Shown: positions 1 to 7,131, counted from the first letter of the stretch. The stretch: 7,131 bases of DNA from Verrucomicrobiota bacterium (GCA_030830145.1 JAURNO010000429.1:1-7131); one strand, 5' to 3'. Translations and numbers: made by a program. The notes: generated by a model from the letters alone, not told the origin.

Positions 1-1245
1 GATATTGAAGGTAGCGGAAAACGGACTGCGTGCCTTCAGCTTCAAACCGGTGATCGAGTAGACCTCGTTGGGAAGCGTGGTGACCCCCAGGTCGCCAATC
101 CGCAGGGTTTGAAGCACCAGCTTTTCGGTCGGGTTCTCGTCAATGAACCGAGCCTGTTCGGCGTAGACCTCGGGCCGATTTTTAGGGCGACGATCCTTCA
201 TGTTGGCGAGCAACTTGTCGGCCCAAGCAAGACGTTCGGCATCGGGCAACCGTCGCGACAAGGTGATGACTTTCTGATCCATCGCCAAAGGAGGAGCATC
301 CTGGTAGCGCATGTTCTCCAGCGCCTGAATCGACAGCTGGACGAGGTCATCCGCATAGCGTGATACGTTCGATCCCTTGTTGGGCTTGCCGTAATTCATC
401 CAGTGCAGGTCGCCACTCGTGCCCTGCGACATGGCGCAGACCGGAATGCGTCCCTCGGATTCCAAGCGCTTGGCCAAGCGGTCGGCAAAGAGACCGAAGT
501 AATCAGCTGGTCCGCCACCACCATGGTAATGCATCGAGAAGTTGGCCAGCACGGCGAGAGGCTTGCCTTCGGCGGTCTGAATGGAGATCACCGAGAGTTC
601 ATCATCGATTGGCGCGGATGGCCCGACGTAATTCTGGTTCATGTAGCCCGGGTGCATCATGGCTCGGACGGTCCGGTTGCCAAAGGGATCGAATTGCATG
701 CGGTCCGGCCTGGTAATCCAGCGGCGGCAATGAGTGAACCCCGGTGCCCGGACTTGGGTCCATCCGATGCGGGCGGATTCCAGCTTGGCGTGGGCCTGCC
801 GTATGCCCTCGGCAATCTTGGGTGGTAGGAATTTGGTGTAGGCGGGGTCGGCCCTCGTCCCGAGGCAGTAATTCATTACGCTCGGGGCGCTGTGAGTATG
901 AGTCGCGGCGATGAGAATGCGGTCGGTCGGTATGCCCGTTTTCTTCGAGGCTAACTTCTTCGCTTCGTCGCAAACGGTCCGGGGGATCATGCAGCTGTCG
1001 ACGATGGCGATCGCGATGCTCACCTTGCCCCGCTGAAGAACGAAGCAGCGGGCCTTGAGATCCCCGGGGTTCATCTTCCCACGCTTGCGCTCGGTGAAAC
1101 CTCCGCTGACTATGTAGGAGTCAAAGGAACCCGTCACGTCCTCGATATGAGCCCCGGCCCGCAAGGATTGGTCTGCCTGAACGGATAAAGCTCCAAAGCT
1201 TGATAGAGCAATTAGGATTGAGAGACGGTTTATGATGTTGGACAT
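1..1245 (-). CDS. Secreted neutral/alkaline ceramidase-like protein, 3'-truncated by window edge
   Basis: The reverse strand is open from ATG at 1245 to base 1, giving 415 residues with no stop, so the C-terminus lies outside the window. Residues 1-24 form a signal peptide (basic Arg7, hydrophobic stretch, cleavage likely after SVQA), so the product is probably periplasmic or secreted. The body resembles the N-terminal domain of neutral/alkaline non-lysosomal ceramidases, zinc amidases that cleave the N-acyl bond of ceramide. Visible family landmarks, in the expected order, are THTHSAPS (His116, His118), NFSMHYHG (His239), QGTSGDL (274-280) and LPNEVYSITG (Glu394). His116/118, His239 and Glu394 match three of the four known zinc ligands; the fourth, a Tyr, should lie just beyond the edge. 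The usual GDxSPN catalytic-serine motif reads GDLHWM here, with His281 where Ser is expected, so ceramide hydrolysis is doubtful and the substrate is unknown. An in-frame ATG at 1284 would add 13 residues ahead of the signal peptide and is less likely. No clear ribosome binding site precedes either start. It is transcribed divergently from the DUF1552 gene. Confidence 0.85.
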   Translation of the reverse strand, partial: MSNIINRLSILIALSSFGALSVQADQSLRAGAHIEDVTGSFDSYIVSGGFTERKRGKMNPGDLKARCFVLQRGKVSIAIAIVDSCMIPRTVCDEAKKLASKKTGIPTDRILIAATHTHSAPSVMNYCLGTRADPAYTKFLPPKIAEGIRQAHAKLESARIGWTQVRAPGFTHCRRWITRPDRMQFDPFGNRTVRAMMHPGYMNQNYVGPSAPIDDELSVISIQTAEGKPLAVLANFSMHYHGGGGPADYFGLFADRLAKRLESEGRIPVCAMSQGTSGDLHWMNYGKPNKGSNVSRYADDLVQLSIQALENMRYQDAPPLAMDQKVITLSRRLPDAERLAWADKLLANMKDRRPKNRPEVYAEQARFIDENPTEKLVLQTLRIGDLGVTTLPNEVYSITGLKLKARSPFSATFNI

Positions 1246-1500
1246 AATCGAATGGACTTGAATACCAGAAGCTTGCCCGAGCATTGCCTGGGTACCAAAG
1301 TTATGATCTGCGGTTCTTCCGTGGTCGAGAATATTAGTGAATCCTTCCTTCCGTCTTTGCAATGATGTGAAAAAGGGGAAATCGCAAACCTTGTCCCCCC
1401 CGAAAAAACGCTAGATGTCCTGTTTTTCGTGTTAGAAATGCCATTTTTTAGGTGTTTCAATCTAGGTTCTTCACCAGTAACACTTTAAACGCACATTTTC
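1246..1500. promoter_or_regulatory. Divergent intergenic region, presumed promoters for both flanking genes
   Basis: These 255 bases separate two divergently read genes and contain no credible gene, so the promoters of both should lie here. The part nearest the DUF1552 gene (1441-1500) is AT-rich, with TTTAAA at 1484-1489, but I cannot fit a convincing -35/-10 pair. On the minus strand TAATAT (1336-1331) lies about 85 bases before the ceramidase-like start and could be a -10 element; the nearest -35-like TTGCAA is 20 bases further up, wider than usual. No Shine-Dalgarno-like sequence is seen directly before either start codon. The region also holds an inverted repeat and a C7 tract, listed separately. 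Its promoter role is inferred from gene orientation, not from recognised sites. Confidence 0.35.
1401..1429. repeat. Imperfect inverted repeat in divergent promoter region
   Basis: The left arm CGAAAAAAC (1401-1409) pairs with the right arm GTTTTTCG (1422-1429) apart from one extra A, leaving a spacer of about 12 bases. It is immediately preceded by a run of seven C (1395-1401). The position about 70-100 bases before the DUF1552 start would suit a regulator binding site. The stem is mostly A-T pairs, and no transcript enters from upstream that would need a terminator. A chance repeat is quite possible. Confidence 0.25.
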
Positions 1501-2763
1501 ATGAGAACCACATTGACCCGAAGAAACTTCCTGCGCGCAGGGGGAGTGGCGATCGCCCTTCCGATGATGGAATCCCTCTCTCCGGTCGCCCGGGCGGCCG
1601 ATGGCAAAAAAGCCGTGAAGCGGATGGTCTGCCTGTCGAACAACTACGGGGTCTACCAGAAGGCATTCTTTCCCACAACCGGTGGGACCGACTACGAGCT
1701 CTCGCCCACGCTTCAGCCACTGGCCAAGCATCGCAAGGATTTCAACGTGTTCTCCAACCTCGATCACGGCCTGACCGGGGGACATGCTTGCGTACCGACC
1801 TTTCTAAACGGAATCCGTCCGGACATGTCATCGAGCTTCCCCGAGGGGAACATAAGCATGGATCAGAAAGCGGCCGAATTCGTCGGCGCGGCGACCCGTT
1901 ATCCGTCCATGACCCTGAAAGTGAAGGAAGGCAACAAAACCAGTTTCACCCGCACAGGCGTGCAGGTGCCTTCGATCGACGTCACGGCCATGTATCGCAA
2001 GCTGTTTCTGGAGGACTCCCCCGAGGCAAGGAAACAGGAGCGACTGCGCCTAAAACGACATGGTAGCATTTTGGACTCGGTTCTCGACAAAGCCAAGGCG
2101 GTGAACCGTGAATTGGGAAAACAGGATCAACAGAAGTTCGCCGAATACCTGGATTCCGTTCGCAGCTTGGAAAAGAAGATCGATTTGCAGGAGCCCTGGC
2201 TCGACCGGCCGAAGCCTGCTACCGAAATGCAGGAGCCGCGCCCCCAACCGCAGACCGCGGATGAAATGAAGATCATGATGGAGTTGATGGCCCTGGCGAT
2301 CGAAACCGATTCCACCCGCATCATGACCCTCGCGAGTGGGTTTGCCAACGGCGACTTCGGTCTGCAGGGAGGTTATCATGGCTTCTCTCATCATGGAGAG
2401 CGCCCGGACCATACCGATGCATTGAAGAAAATCGAGCGCAACCAAATCGCTCAAATGGCTTACCTTATCGATCTGTTGAAAGGGAAGGAAGACCCGATCA
2501 ACGGAGGCACGCTTTTCGACCACACCATGATTCTTTTCGGCTGCGGAATGGCGACCGGAACCCATTCGTGCAAAAATATGCCTCTGGTCCTCGCCGGGGG
2601 AGGATTCAAACTGGGCGAGCACGTCGTTTTGCCCGAGGGCAAGTTCGAGCGGGTGAAGGCGTGCAACCTTTTGTTATCAATGCTGCAAAACTTCGGATTG
2701 GAAGTCGACCGCTTCGGTACGAGCACCGGAACTCTTACCGGACTAGGGATAAAATCGGCCTAG
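1501..2763 (+). CDS. DUF1552 family protein with Tat signal
   Basis: This complete 420-residue protein begins at ATG 1501, the start that places a twin-arginine signal at the N-terminus: TRRNFLR (residues 6-12), a hydrophobic stretch (13-30) and a likely cleavage site near ARA-AD (31-34). Export in folded form by the Tat pathway suggests a bound cofactor or metal. The rest matches the DUF1552 family, common in Planctomycetota and Verrucomicrobiota and uncharacterised to my knowledge. Family-like landmarks are SNLDHGLTGGHACVPTFLNG (85-104), TRTGVQVPSIDV (150-161), ALAIETDSTRIMTLASG (264-280), GYHGFSHHGE (291-300) and GTHSCKNMPLVLAGGG (353-368). The conserved His89, His95, His293, His297, His298 and His355 would suit a metal site. 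The fold may be related to the alkaline-phosphatase/sulfatase-like superfamily, as proposed for DUF1501, but I see no clear nucleophile motif. Residues 195-230 look helical and charged. It is read with the cytochrome gene 42 bases downstream, the usual partner of this family. The family call is firm; the function is unknown. Confidence 0.9.
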   Translation: MRTTLTRRNFLRAGGVAIALPMMESLSPVARAADGKKAVKRMVCLSNNYGVYQKAFFPTTGGTDYELSPTLQPLAKHRKDFNVFSNLDHGLTGGHACVPTFLNGIRPDMSSSFPEGNISMDQKAAEFVGAATRYPSMTLKVKEGNKTSFTRTGVQVPSIDVTAMYRKLFLEDSPEARKQERLRLKRHGSILDSVLDKAKAVNRELGKQDQQKFAEYLDSVRSLEKKIDLQEPWLDRPKPATEMQEPRPQPQTADEMKIMMELMALAIETDSTRIMTLASGFANGDFGLQGGYHGFSHHGERPDHTDALKKIERNQIAQMAYLIDLLKGKEDPINGGTLFDHTMILFGCGMATGTHSCKNMPLVLAGGGFKLGEHVVLPEGKFERVKACNLLLSMLQNFGLEVDRFGTSTGTLTGLGIKSA

Positions 2764-2805
2764 GTTTATCGCGTTACAAAACAAGGGCGCCAAAGAGAAA
2801 AGGGA

Positions 2806-5358
2806 ATGGTGAAAAAACAAGTTCTCGGATTTTCATTTCTTTTGAGTTTTGCTTCCTTGTGCAAGGCCGATCCGGAATTGGAAGCGCACAGACCCTTTCT
2901 CAAGACCCACTGCTTCGAGTGCCACGGACCGGAAAAACAAAAGGGCGAGTTGCGCTTCGACATGCTCGGCACCAATCTTTCCGAACTGCAAACCCTCGAG
3001 GCCTGGCAGGGCATTCTTGATCAGCTCAACCTCGGGGAGATGCCACCGAAGAAGCAGCCCCAGCCTCCCTTCGAGGATAATGCCAAAGTGATCAAGGGAC
3101 TTACCTCCGTTTTGCAAAAGGCCTACGCGGCCCGCAAGAGCACGGGTGGACAGGCGGTTATCCGGCGGCTCAACAAATTCGAGTTGCGCAACACGCTGCG
3201 TGACCTGTTCTACGTCAATCATCCCGATTTCGAACCAACCGTGGTCTCCGGGCTTTACGACTTCAACGGCAACGGTATCACCGCACAGAAGACGATCGAA
3301 CCGACCCGGAGTTTTCAGGACGATGAAGAGGCGGAGGGTTTCGACAACATCGGACAGCAACTGGTGATGTCTGACTTTCTTCTGAAGATGCTTATTGGGG
3401 CCGCGGAAGAGACGATCGAGATGGCGACTTACAACGAGCCGCAAAAACCTTTTGAAGCGGAAACCTTCACCGCGCCGATTTGCACCAAGGCTCTGGCCGG
3501 CGGAAGCCTAGGCAAATATCAGCGTGACAAGAACGAGACCTACGACGAGGTCTTTCAGCGCTGGGACCGCTACAACCGGATCGGTCCGGACAAGTATATA
3601 GGCGGGATACGCCGGCCGGCCAACTACAGGATCACCGTAGAGGTCTCCGCCCACAACCCGAAGCCGGATGCATGGGGCAACTGGACGGTCCGCGAGGGAG
3701 GTCTTATTCATCAGGGCCGCCAAAATTCCGAAGAATCATTCGAGATCGGTCTCTACCTGCAGCGCAATGAGCACAAGCGCGGGGCGCGGCACCACCGTGT
3801 CAAAAGCTGGACCTTGCCCGGCGATGGGAAGAAGCGGACCTTCTCCTTCGAGACCTGGATTGACAACCCGTGGAGTACTTGGATCGGTTGGGAGAACGGT
3901 CCCTGGTTCCGGCACAATGCGTGGCACATCCTGCTCGAACAATGGTATCCGACAGAATACGAGAAGATCGACCGCAAGCAGAAAGAATTCAAGAAGGAGG
4001 TCGCTGCCGTACTGTTCAAGAAAGGCTATCTGGGACCGACTCTGCGGGTACACAGCTACCGTATCGAACCCATGCCCCAAGAGTGGCCGCCCCAAAGCCA
4101 CACCGCCCTGTACGGAACGGGTCCGATCGAAGAGGTGGACCTGAAAAAGCTCTTCCACGCCTTCGCCGAGCGGGCCTACCGGCGGCCGGTCGCGCCCGGA
4201 GAGATGGATACTTTCGTCAACCTGGCGGAACAACTGATGACGGATGGCAATTCGAAACAGGAAGCAATGAAAGGAGCTTACTCCGCCATTCTCTGTTCGC
4301 CCGACTTCGTATACCTACGGCAGAATCAAGGGGAGCTCAACGACTTCGCCCTGGCTTCTCGCTTAAGCTATTTTCTCTGGTCGTCCATGCCTGATGAAGC
4401 GCTCATGAAGCTTGCCCGGGCAGGAAAATTGTCGAACCCCGCAGAGTTGCGACGTCAGACCGAGAGGATGTTGAAAGACCCGAAAGCGGCCGCATTTGGC
4501 AGACATTTTCCAGAACGTTGGCTGAAGCTCCACGAACTCGGGCGCATGGAGCCGGACAGAAGAGGTCCCTATGGGCATTACTTCCGAGTGAAGGACTTCC
4601 TGATCCCGCAGGTCGATGCGTTTTTCAGCGACCTCCTGGAAACCAATGGTCCGATCCGTAACTTCATTGATTCGGATTATACTTTCATGAACAAGCTACT
4701 CGGTGAACTGATCTACAAGCAGAAGGTGGTAGGCGAGCACTTGCAGAAGGTGAAGCTTGAAGACACGCGACGCGGCGGCTTGCTGACCATGCCTGCGGTC
4801 ATGACCGTTACGGCCAACGGGGTGGACACCTCACCGATCGTACGCGGCGTATACGTACTCGAAAACATTCTCGGCACTCCCCCACCCTCACCACCGCCCG
4901 ACGTGGAACCGCTTTCGCCAGACCTGCGCGGGGTGAAAACCCTCAAAGAACAATTGGCGGTCCACCGCAACCAGGAAGCGTGCAGGAGTTGTCACCAGAA
5001 GATCGATCCCATGGGCTATGCACTCGAGAGTTTTGACCCGATCGGGCGTTGGCGCGACAACTACCCGAAGGTGGACAAGAAAGCCAAGCAAGCGCCCCCG
5101 ATCGATACTGTAGCAGCACTGGCGAACGGTCGCGAAATCAAGAACCTCGCCGAGTTCAAAACCATGCTCATGGAACGCGAATCACAAGTCGCCCACTGCC
5201 TGACCAAGAAGATGTTGACCTACGCCACCGGTCGCCTGCTCGAAGCCGGAGACCGCGGTGAAATCGATCAAATCACGGCCAAACTGAAGAAGGACGGTAA
5301 CCGCCTGCGGGACTTGGTTCACTTGATCGTGCAAAGCAAGATCTTCCTCAACAAGTAG
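2806..5358 (+). CDS. Secreted DUF1592/DUF1588/DUF1585 planctomycete-type cytochrome c protein
   Basis: This complete 850-residue protein has a signal peptide (Lys3-Lys4, hydrophobic 6-18, cleavage near CKA-D at 21-22). The domains in order, with approximate limits, are as follows. A planctomycete cytochrome c domain (about 27-100) carries CFECH at 36-40. A DUF1587 segment (118-135) contains RRLNKFELRNTLRDLF. A beta-rich middle region (about 200-440) has no assigned domain and includes a tryptophan-rich stretch. DUF1595 (446-476) contains RAYRRPV. DUF1592 spans about 488-615 (MKGAYSAILCSPDFVYL onward). DUF1588 spans about 656-705 (RGGLLTMPAVMTVTANG, then PPPSPPP at 692-698). DUF1585 (713-850) carries a second heme motif, CRSCH, at 726-730. 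Two CxxCH motifs imply covalent heme attachment in the periplasm and a redox role; its electron partner and substrate are unknown. ATG 2806 is preceded by purine-rich AGAGAAAAGGGA, a weak ribosome-binding region. It lies 42 bases after the DUF1552 gene with no terminator between, so co-transcription is likely. I see no frameshift or missing family domain. Confidence 0.92.
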   Translation: MVKKQVLGFSFLLSFASLCKADPELEAHRPFLKTHCFECHGPEKQKGELRFDMLGTNLSELQTLEAWQGILDQLNLGEMPPKKQPQPPFEDNAKVIKGLTSVLQKAYAARKSTGGQAVIRRLNKFELRNTLRDLFYVNHPDFEPTVVSGLYDFNGNGITAQKTIEPTRSFQDDEEAEGFDNIGQQLVMSDFLLKMLIGAAEETIEMATYNEPQKPFEAETFTAPICTKALAGGSLGKYQRDKNETYDEVFQRWDRYNRIGPDKYIGGIRRPANYRITVEVSAHNPKPDAWGNWTVREGGLIHQGRQNSEESFEIGLYLQRNEHKRGARHHRVKSWTLPGDGKKRTFSFETWIDNPWSTWIGWENGPWFRHNAWHILLEQWYPTEYEKIDRKQKEFKKEVAAVLFKKGYLGPTLRVHSYRIEPMPQEWPPQSHTALYGTGPIEEVDLKKLFHAFAERAYRRPVAPGEMDTFVNLAEQLMTDGNSKQEAMKGAYSAILCSPDFVYLRQNQGELNDFALASRLSYFLWSSMPDEALMKLARAGKLSNPAELRRQTERMLKDPKAAAFGRHFPERWLKLHELGRMEPDRRGPYGHYFRVKDFLIPQVDAFFSDLLETNGPIRNFIDSDYTFMNKLLGELIYKQKVVGEHLQKVKLEDTRRGGLLTMPAVMTVTANGVDTSPIVRGVYVLENILGTPPPSPPPDVEPLSPDLRGVKTLKEQLAVHRNQEACRSCHQKIDPMGYALESFDPIGRWRDNYPKVDKKAKQAPPIDTVAALANGREIKNLAEFKTMLMERESQVAHCLTKKMLTYATGRLLEAGDRGEIDQITAKLKKDGNRLRDLVHLIVQSKIFLNK

Positions 5359-5375
5359 GACGGCGGAGCCAGTCC
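5358..5375. terminator. Possible hairpin between convergent genes
   Basis: The 18 bases GGACGGCGGAGCCAGTCC can fold into a seven-pair stem: GGAC with GTCC, GGC with GCC, one bulged A and a GGA loop. It starts on the last base of the cytochrome gene's stop codon, inside the 48-base gap between two converging genes, where a bidirectional terminator would be expected. No T run follows on either strand, so it is not a standard intrinsic terminator. The rest of the gap (5376-5406) shows nothing recognisable. Confidence 0.25.
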
Positions 5376-5406
5376 TGCGCAGAGAGTCAATTAGGCAAAG
5401 TGGGGA

Positions 5407-7131
5407 TTACTTCTTCGGCTTCACCTTGAAGTGATGAAGAGCGTTGCGGACCAAATTGCTGAGGGGTTCGTCATAGTACATGGCCCATGCGGTTGCGATG
5501 GATCCGGTATGAAAAACCCGGCCGCCCTCGGGACGTTCCCAATAAATGATCTCGGCAATCGTTTGCTCGTCCCCCACCCTCTTGCGATGTCCCTCGGCAT
5601 TGAAATCGAGGACGTTTCGATTACTCTGGCTGCTGGCGATTGTGACGATCCCCTCCGGTTCCACGAGCCCCTTCAGGGCGGGGTTCTTGGTCGCCCGTAG
5701 CAAAGTCGATAGCCGTACGTCGTACTCGTGTCCGACGGCACCCTTTTTCGTATTGGTAAAGCCAAAGGGTTCTCCCTTTTTCAGATCGATCCCATAGGGC
5801 TTCTTGAACAGGAAATGGTCAGGCAGGTCGACATGGTAGTTCGCAAAATTTCCACCTCCCCATCCGATGCATTCCAAACCGACCAGCTTCCAGGCAGGGT
5901 ATCCGCAAAAGCGCATCAAGCTGCCCCGTTTGAAATCATGGCTATGGTAGAGCTCGCCTATCTTGGCCAATTTTCGGCCGCCGATACCACCACCGTATTT
6001 TCGACACTCCATGACCTCGCCGGTCTCATCGAAGCTCACCCGCCAGAACATAGTGTTGCCTGACATGACCACGGCCGCTCCACCCGCCTTGAGGTAATCG
6101 TCCAGCCCGTCGTAAGCGCGGGCGGACCAATACTCGCTGTGCCCGTTCACCAGTACCGCTTGATATCCCTTCAAGATCTGCGGATTGCGGTCAAGATCAC
6201 GATCCGTGATGACGTCATACTCGTATCCATGTTTGTCGAGCCAGAGATGCAGAAAGCGCTCGCCCCGGAGTAGATGGCTGTACCCGCCGCCAATATAGGT
6301 CTTGTTCGGCCCACCGGCCGGCCAAGGCACTTTCAATCCCACCTTGTAGGTGGGCTGCCCGTTACGGTGGTCGCTGTAGAAACTGTACTTGGGCGCTCCG
6401 GGGTGGCTATTGGCCAATCCACCCGTGCCCATGTTGACCAAGCCCTTGCCGTGGTTGACGGGAAAAGGGACCGAATTGTAAGCCAGCCAGGTATTGGAGG
6501 AAACGAGGACCAAGAGCGGGGCCTTTGGCTTGGACTCGGGACGCCTCACGATAAACAAGGTGTGGTATCTCATGGGCTTGCCTTTCAACTTGAAATCAAA
6601 CCGCCCGGCGTAGACATCCGACTTGGCATCGGGTGGAACACGAAAGCGGTGGTTCACCTTCCATCGGGCATTGTATATTTCGTCGGAGGCCAGACGCAGC
6701 CCGTGTCCACGTTTCTCATCCTTGGTCGGGTCATATTCAGAATCATGCCGGTTAATCGCCGAAGCATTGAAACTCGGTCCCCCGATCATCCAGGTTCCCC
6801 GGTTGACGATCCGGGCATCCCGCCCGAACTCGCTCGCATCGGCAACTTGGACGCCGCGTTCCTCCCCAAAAGCCCAGCAGGCGAGCAATCGGTCGTTCTT
6901 TGGGACGCTCAACCCACGGTCGGTAAAACGTTTCTTTACTTGATCATCATTCAGCGCCCGATCGTAGACGGCACACATCGCAACGTCCCCGTTATAAAAG
7001 TTCACGGCCTTTCCTTCCTGCCCATAAGACCCAATGCGCAAAGCAGTCTCACCCGGGCGGGTCGTACCGGCAAAGGCAGCCTCGGCCACTACTTTGCCAT
7101 CGAGATAGATGAGCTTTTTCTTTCCGTCCCA
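5407..7131 (-). CDS. LamG-like / N,N-dimethylformamidase large-subunit-like protein, 5'-truncated by window edge
   Basis: The reverse strand is open from 7131 to a TAA at 5409-5407, giving 574 residues; the true start lies beyond the right edge. An internal GTG at 7089 could be read as a start, but the frame continues upstream with WDGKKKLIYLDGK, a typical LamG strand pattern, so it is not the start. Fragment residues 1-75 form the end of a LamG/concanavalin-like fold (YLDGK, LRIGSYG, GDVAMCAVYDRALNDDQV). After a linker, residues from about 150 resemble the C-terminal domain of the N,N-dimethylformamidase beta (large) subunit. Landmarks are SNTWLAYN (212-219), YSHLLRGERFLHLWL (284-298), VLVNGHSEYWS (327-336), AAVVMSGNTMFWR (352-364) and VGHEYD (466-471). 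The characterised enzyme hydrolyses an amide bond using iron held by two Tyr and one Glu; Tyr and Glu occur in these motifs, but I cannot assign the ligands without an alignment. The LamG domain suggests binding to a glycan or surface. No small-subunit gene follows it within the window. It converges on the cytochrome gene, so it is in a separate transcript. The substrate is unknown. Confidence 0.85.
   Translation of the reverse strand, partial: WDGKKKLIYLDGKVVAEAAFAGTTRPGETALRIGSYGQEGKAVNFYNGDVAMCAVYDRALNDDQVKKRFTDRGLSVPKNDRLLACWAFGEERGVQVADASEFGRDARIVNRGTWMIGGPSFNASAINRHDSEYDPTKDEKRGHGLRLASDEIYNARWKVNHRFRVPPDAKSDVYAGRFDFKLKGKPMRYHTLFIVRRPESKPKAPLLVLVSSNTWLAYNSVPFPVNHGKGLVNMGTGGLANSHPGAPKYSFYSDHRNGQPTYKVGLKVPWPAGGPNKTYIGGGYSHLLRGERFLHLWLDKHGYEYDVITDRDLDRNPQILKGYQAVLVNGHSEYWSARAYDGLDDYLKAGGAAVVMSGNTMFWRVSFDETGEVMECRKYGGGIGGRKLAKIGELYHSHDFKRGSLMRFCGYPAWKLVGLECIGWGGGNFANYHVDLPDHFLFKKPYGIDLKKGEPFGFTNTKKGAVGHEYDVRLSTLLRATKNPALKGLVEPEGIVTIASSQSNRNVLDFNAEGHRKRVGDEQTIAEIIYWERPEGGRVFHTGSIATAWAMYYDEPLSNLVRNALHHFKVKPKK

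Noticed and set aside
403..828. Plus-strand 141-residue ORF at the left end
   Set aside because: It is antisense to the ceramidase-like gene, whose signal peptide and zinc-site motifs make the minus-strand reading clearly the real one.
1230..1460. Minus-strand ORF of 76 residues in the divergent intergenic region
   Set aside because: The predicted protein has no recognisable domain, and it overlaps the first codons of the ceramidase-like gene in another frame and spans the presumed promoter region.
1452..2066. Plus-strand 204-residue ORF overlapping the DUF1552 gene
   Set aside because: Arg/Gly/Pro-rich out-of-frame translation of a well-supported gene; it has no family-like motif.
2854..2868. 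Possible lipobox (ASLC) in the signal peptide of the cytochrome protein
   Set aside because: The residue before Cys19 is Leu, where lipoproteins require a small residue (Gly, Ala or Ser), so normal signal peptidase I cleavage is more likely.
2833..3444. Minus-strand 203-residue ORF within the cytochrome gene
   Set aside because: Antisense shadow of a region coding for a clear CxxCH/DUF1587 protein; it is long only because the GC-rich coding strand leaves few antisense stops.
3736..4233. Minus-strand 165-residue ORF within the cytochrome gene
   Set aside because: Antisense shadow with no signal, domain or plausible start context.
4879..4899. Proline-rich PPPSPPP stretch as a sign of frameshift or low-complexity insertion
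   Set aside because: A proline-rich segment at this point is usual in DUF1588 proteins, and the reading frame continues cleanly into DUF1585.
7087..7089. GTG as the start codon of the LamG/dimethylformamidase-like gene
   Set aside because: The same frame stays open to the window edge and encodes typical LamG residues upstream, so the GTG is an internal valine codon.

Overview
The gene content points to a free-living member of the Planctomycetota-Verrucomicrobiota (PVC) group. The central pair, a Tat-exported DUF1552 protein beside a large DUF1592/DUF1588/DUF1585 protein with CxxCH heme motifs, is a hallmark of those phyla. The DNA looks moderately GC-rich by eye, and starts are not marked by strong Shine-Dalgarno sequences. 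I cannot place the organism more finely from this sequence.

Layout, left to right. Positions 1-1245 (minus strand) hold most of a secreted neutral-ceramidase-like amidohydrolase whose 3' end lies outside the window. Positions 1246-1500 are a divergent intergenic region with an imperfect inverted repeat and a seven-base C tract. Positions 1501-2763 (plus) encode a Tat-signal DUF1552 protein. It is followed after 42 bases by 2806-5358 (plus), an 850-residue secreted planctomycete-type cytochrome c protein with two CxxCH motifs; the two probably form an operon. A 48-base convergent gap with a small hairpin separates this from 5407-7131 (minus), the C-terminal 574 residues of a protein with a LamG-like domain followed by a domain resembling the large subunit of N,N-dimethylformamidase. 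Its start lies beyond the right edge.

Three of the four proteins have a visible export signal, and the fourth has a domain layout typical of exported proteins, so the locus looks like an outward-facing (periplasmic or surface) set. The two flanking genes belong to families whose characterised members hydrolyse amide bonds, while the central pair belongs to widespread families with no established biochemistry that I know of. It is reasonable, but only an inference, that the locus serves breakdown or modification of an external amide-containing or glycan substrate, with the cytochrome providing an electron-transfer step. I see no tRNA, rRNA, CRISPR array, insertion sequence or phage gene.
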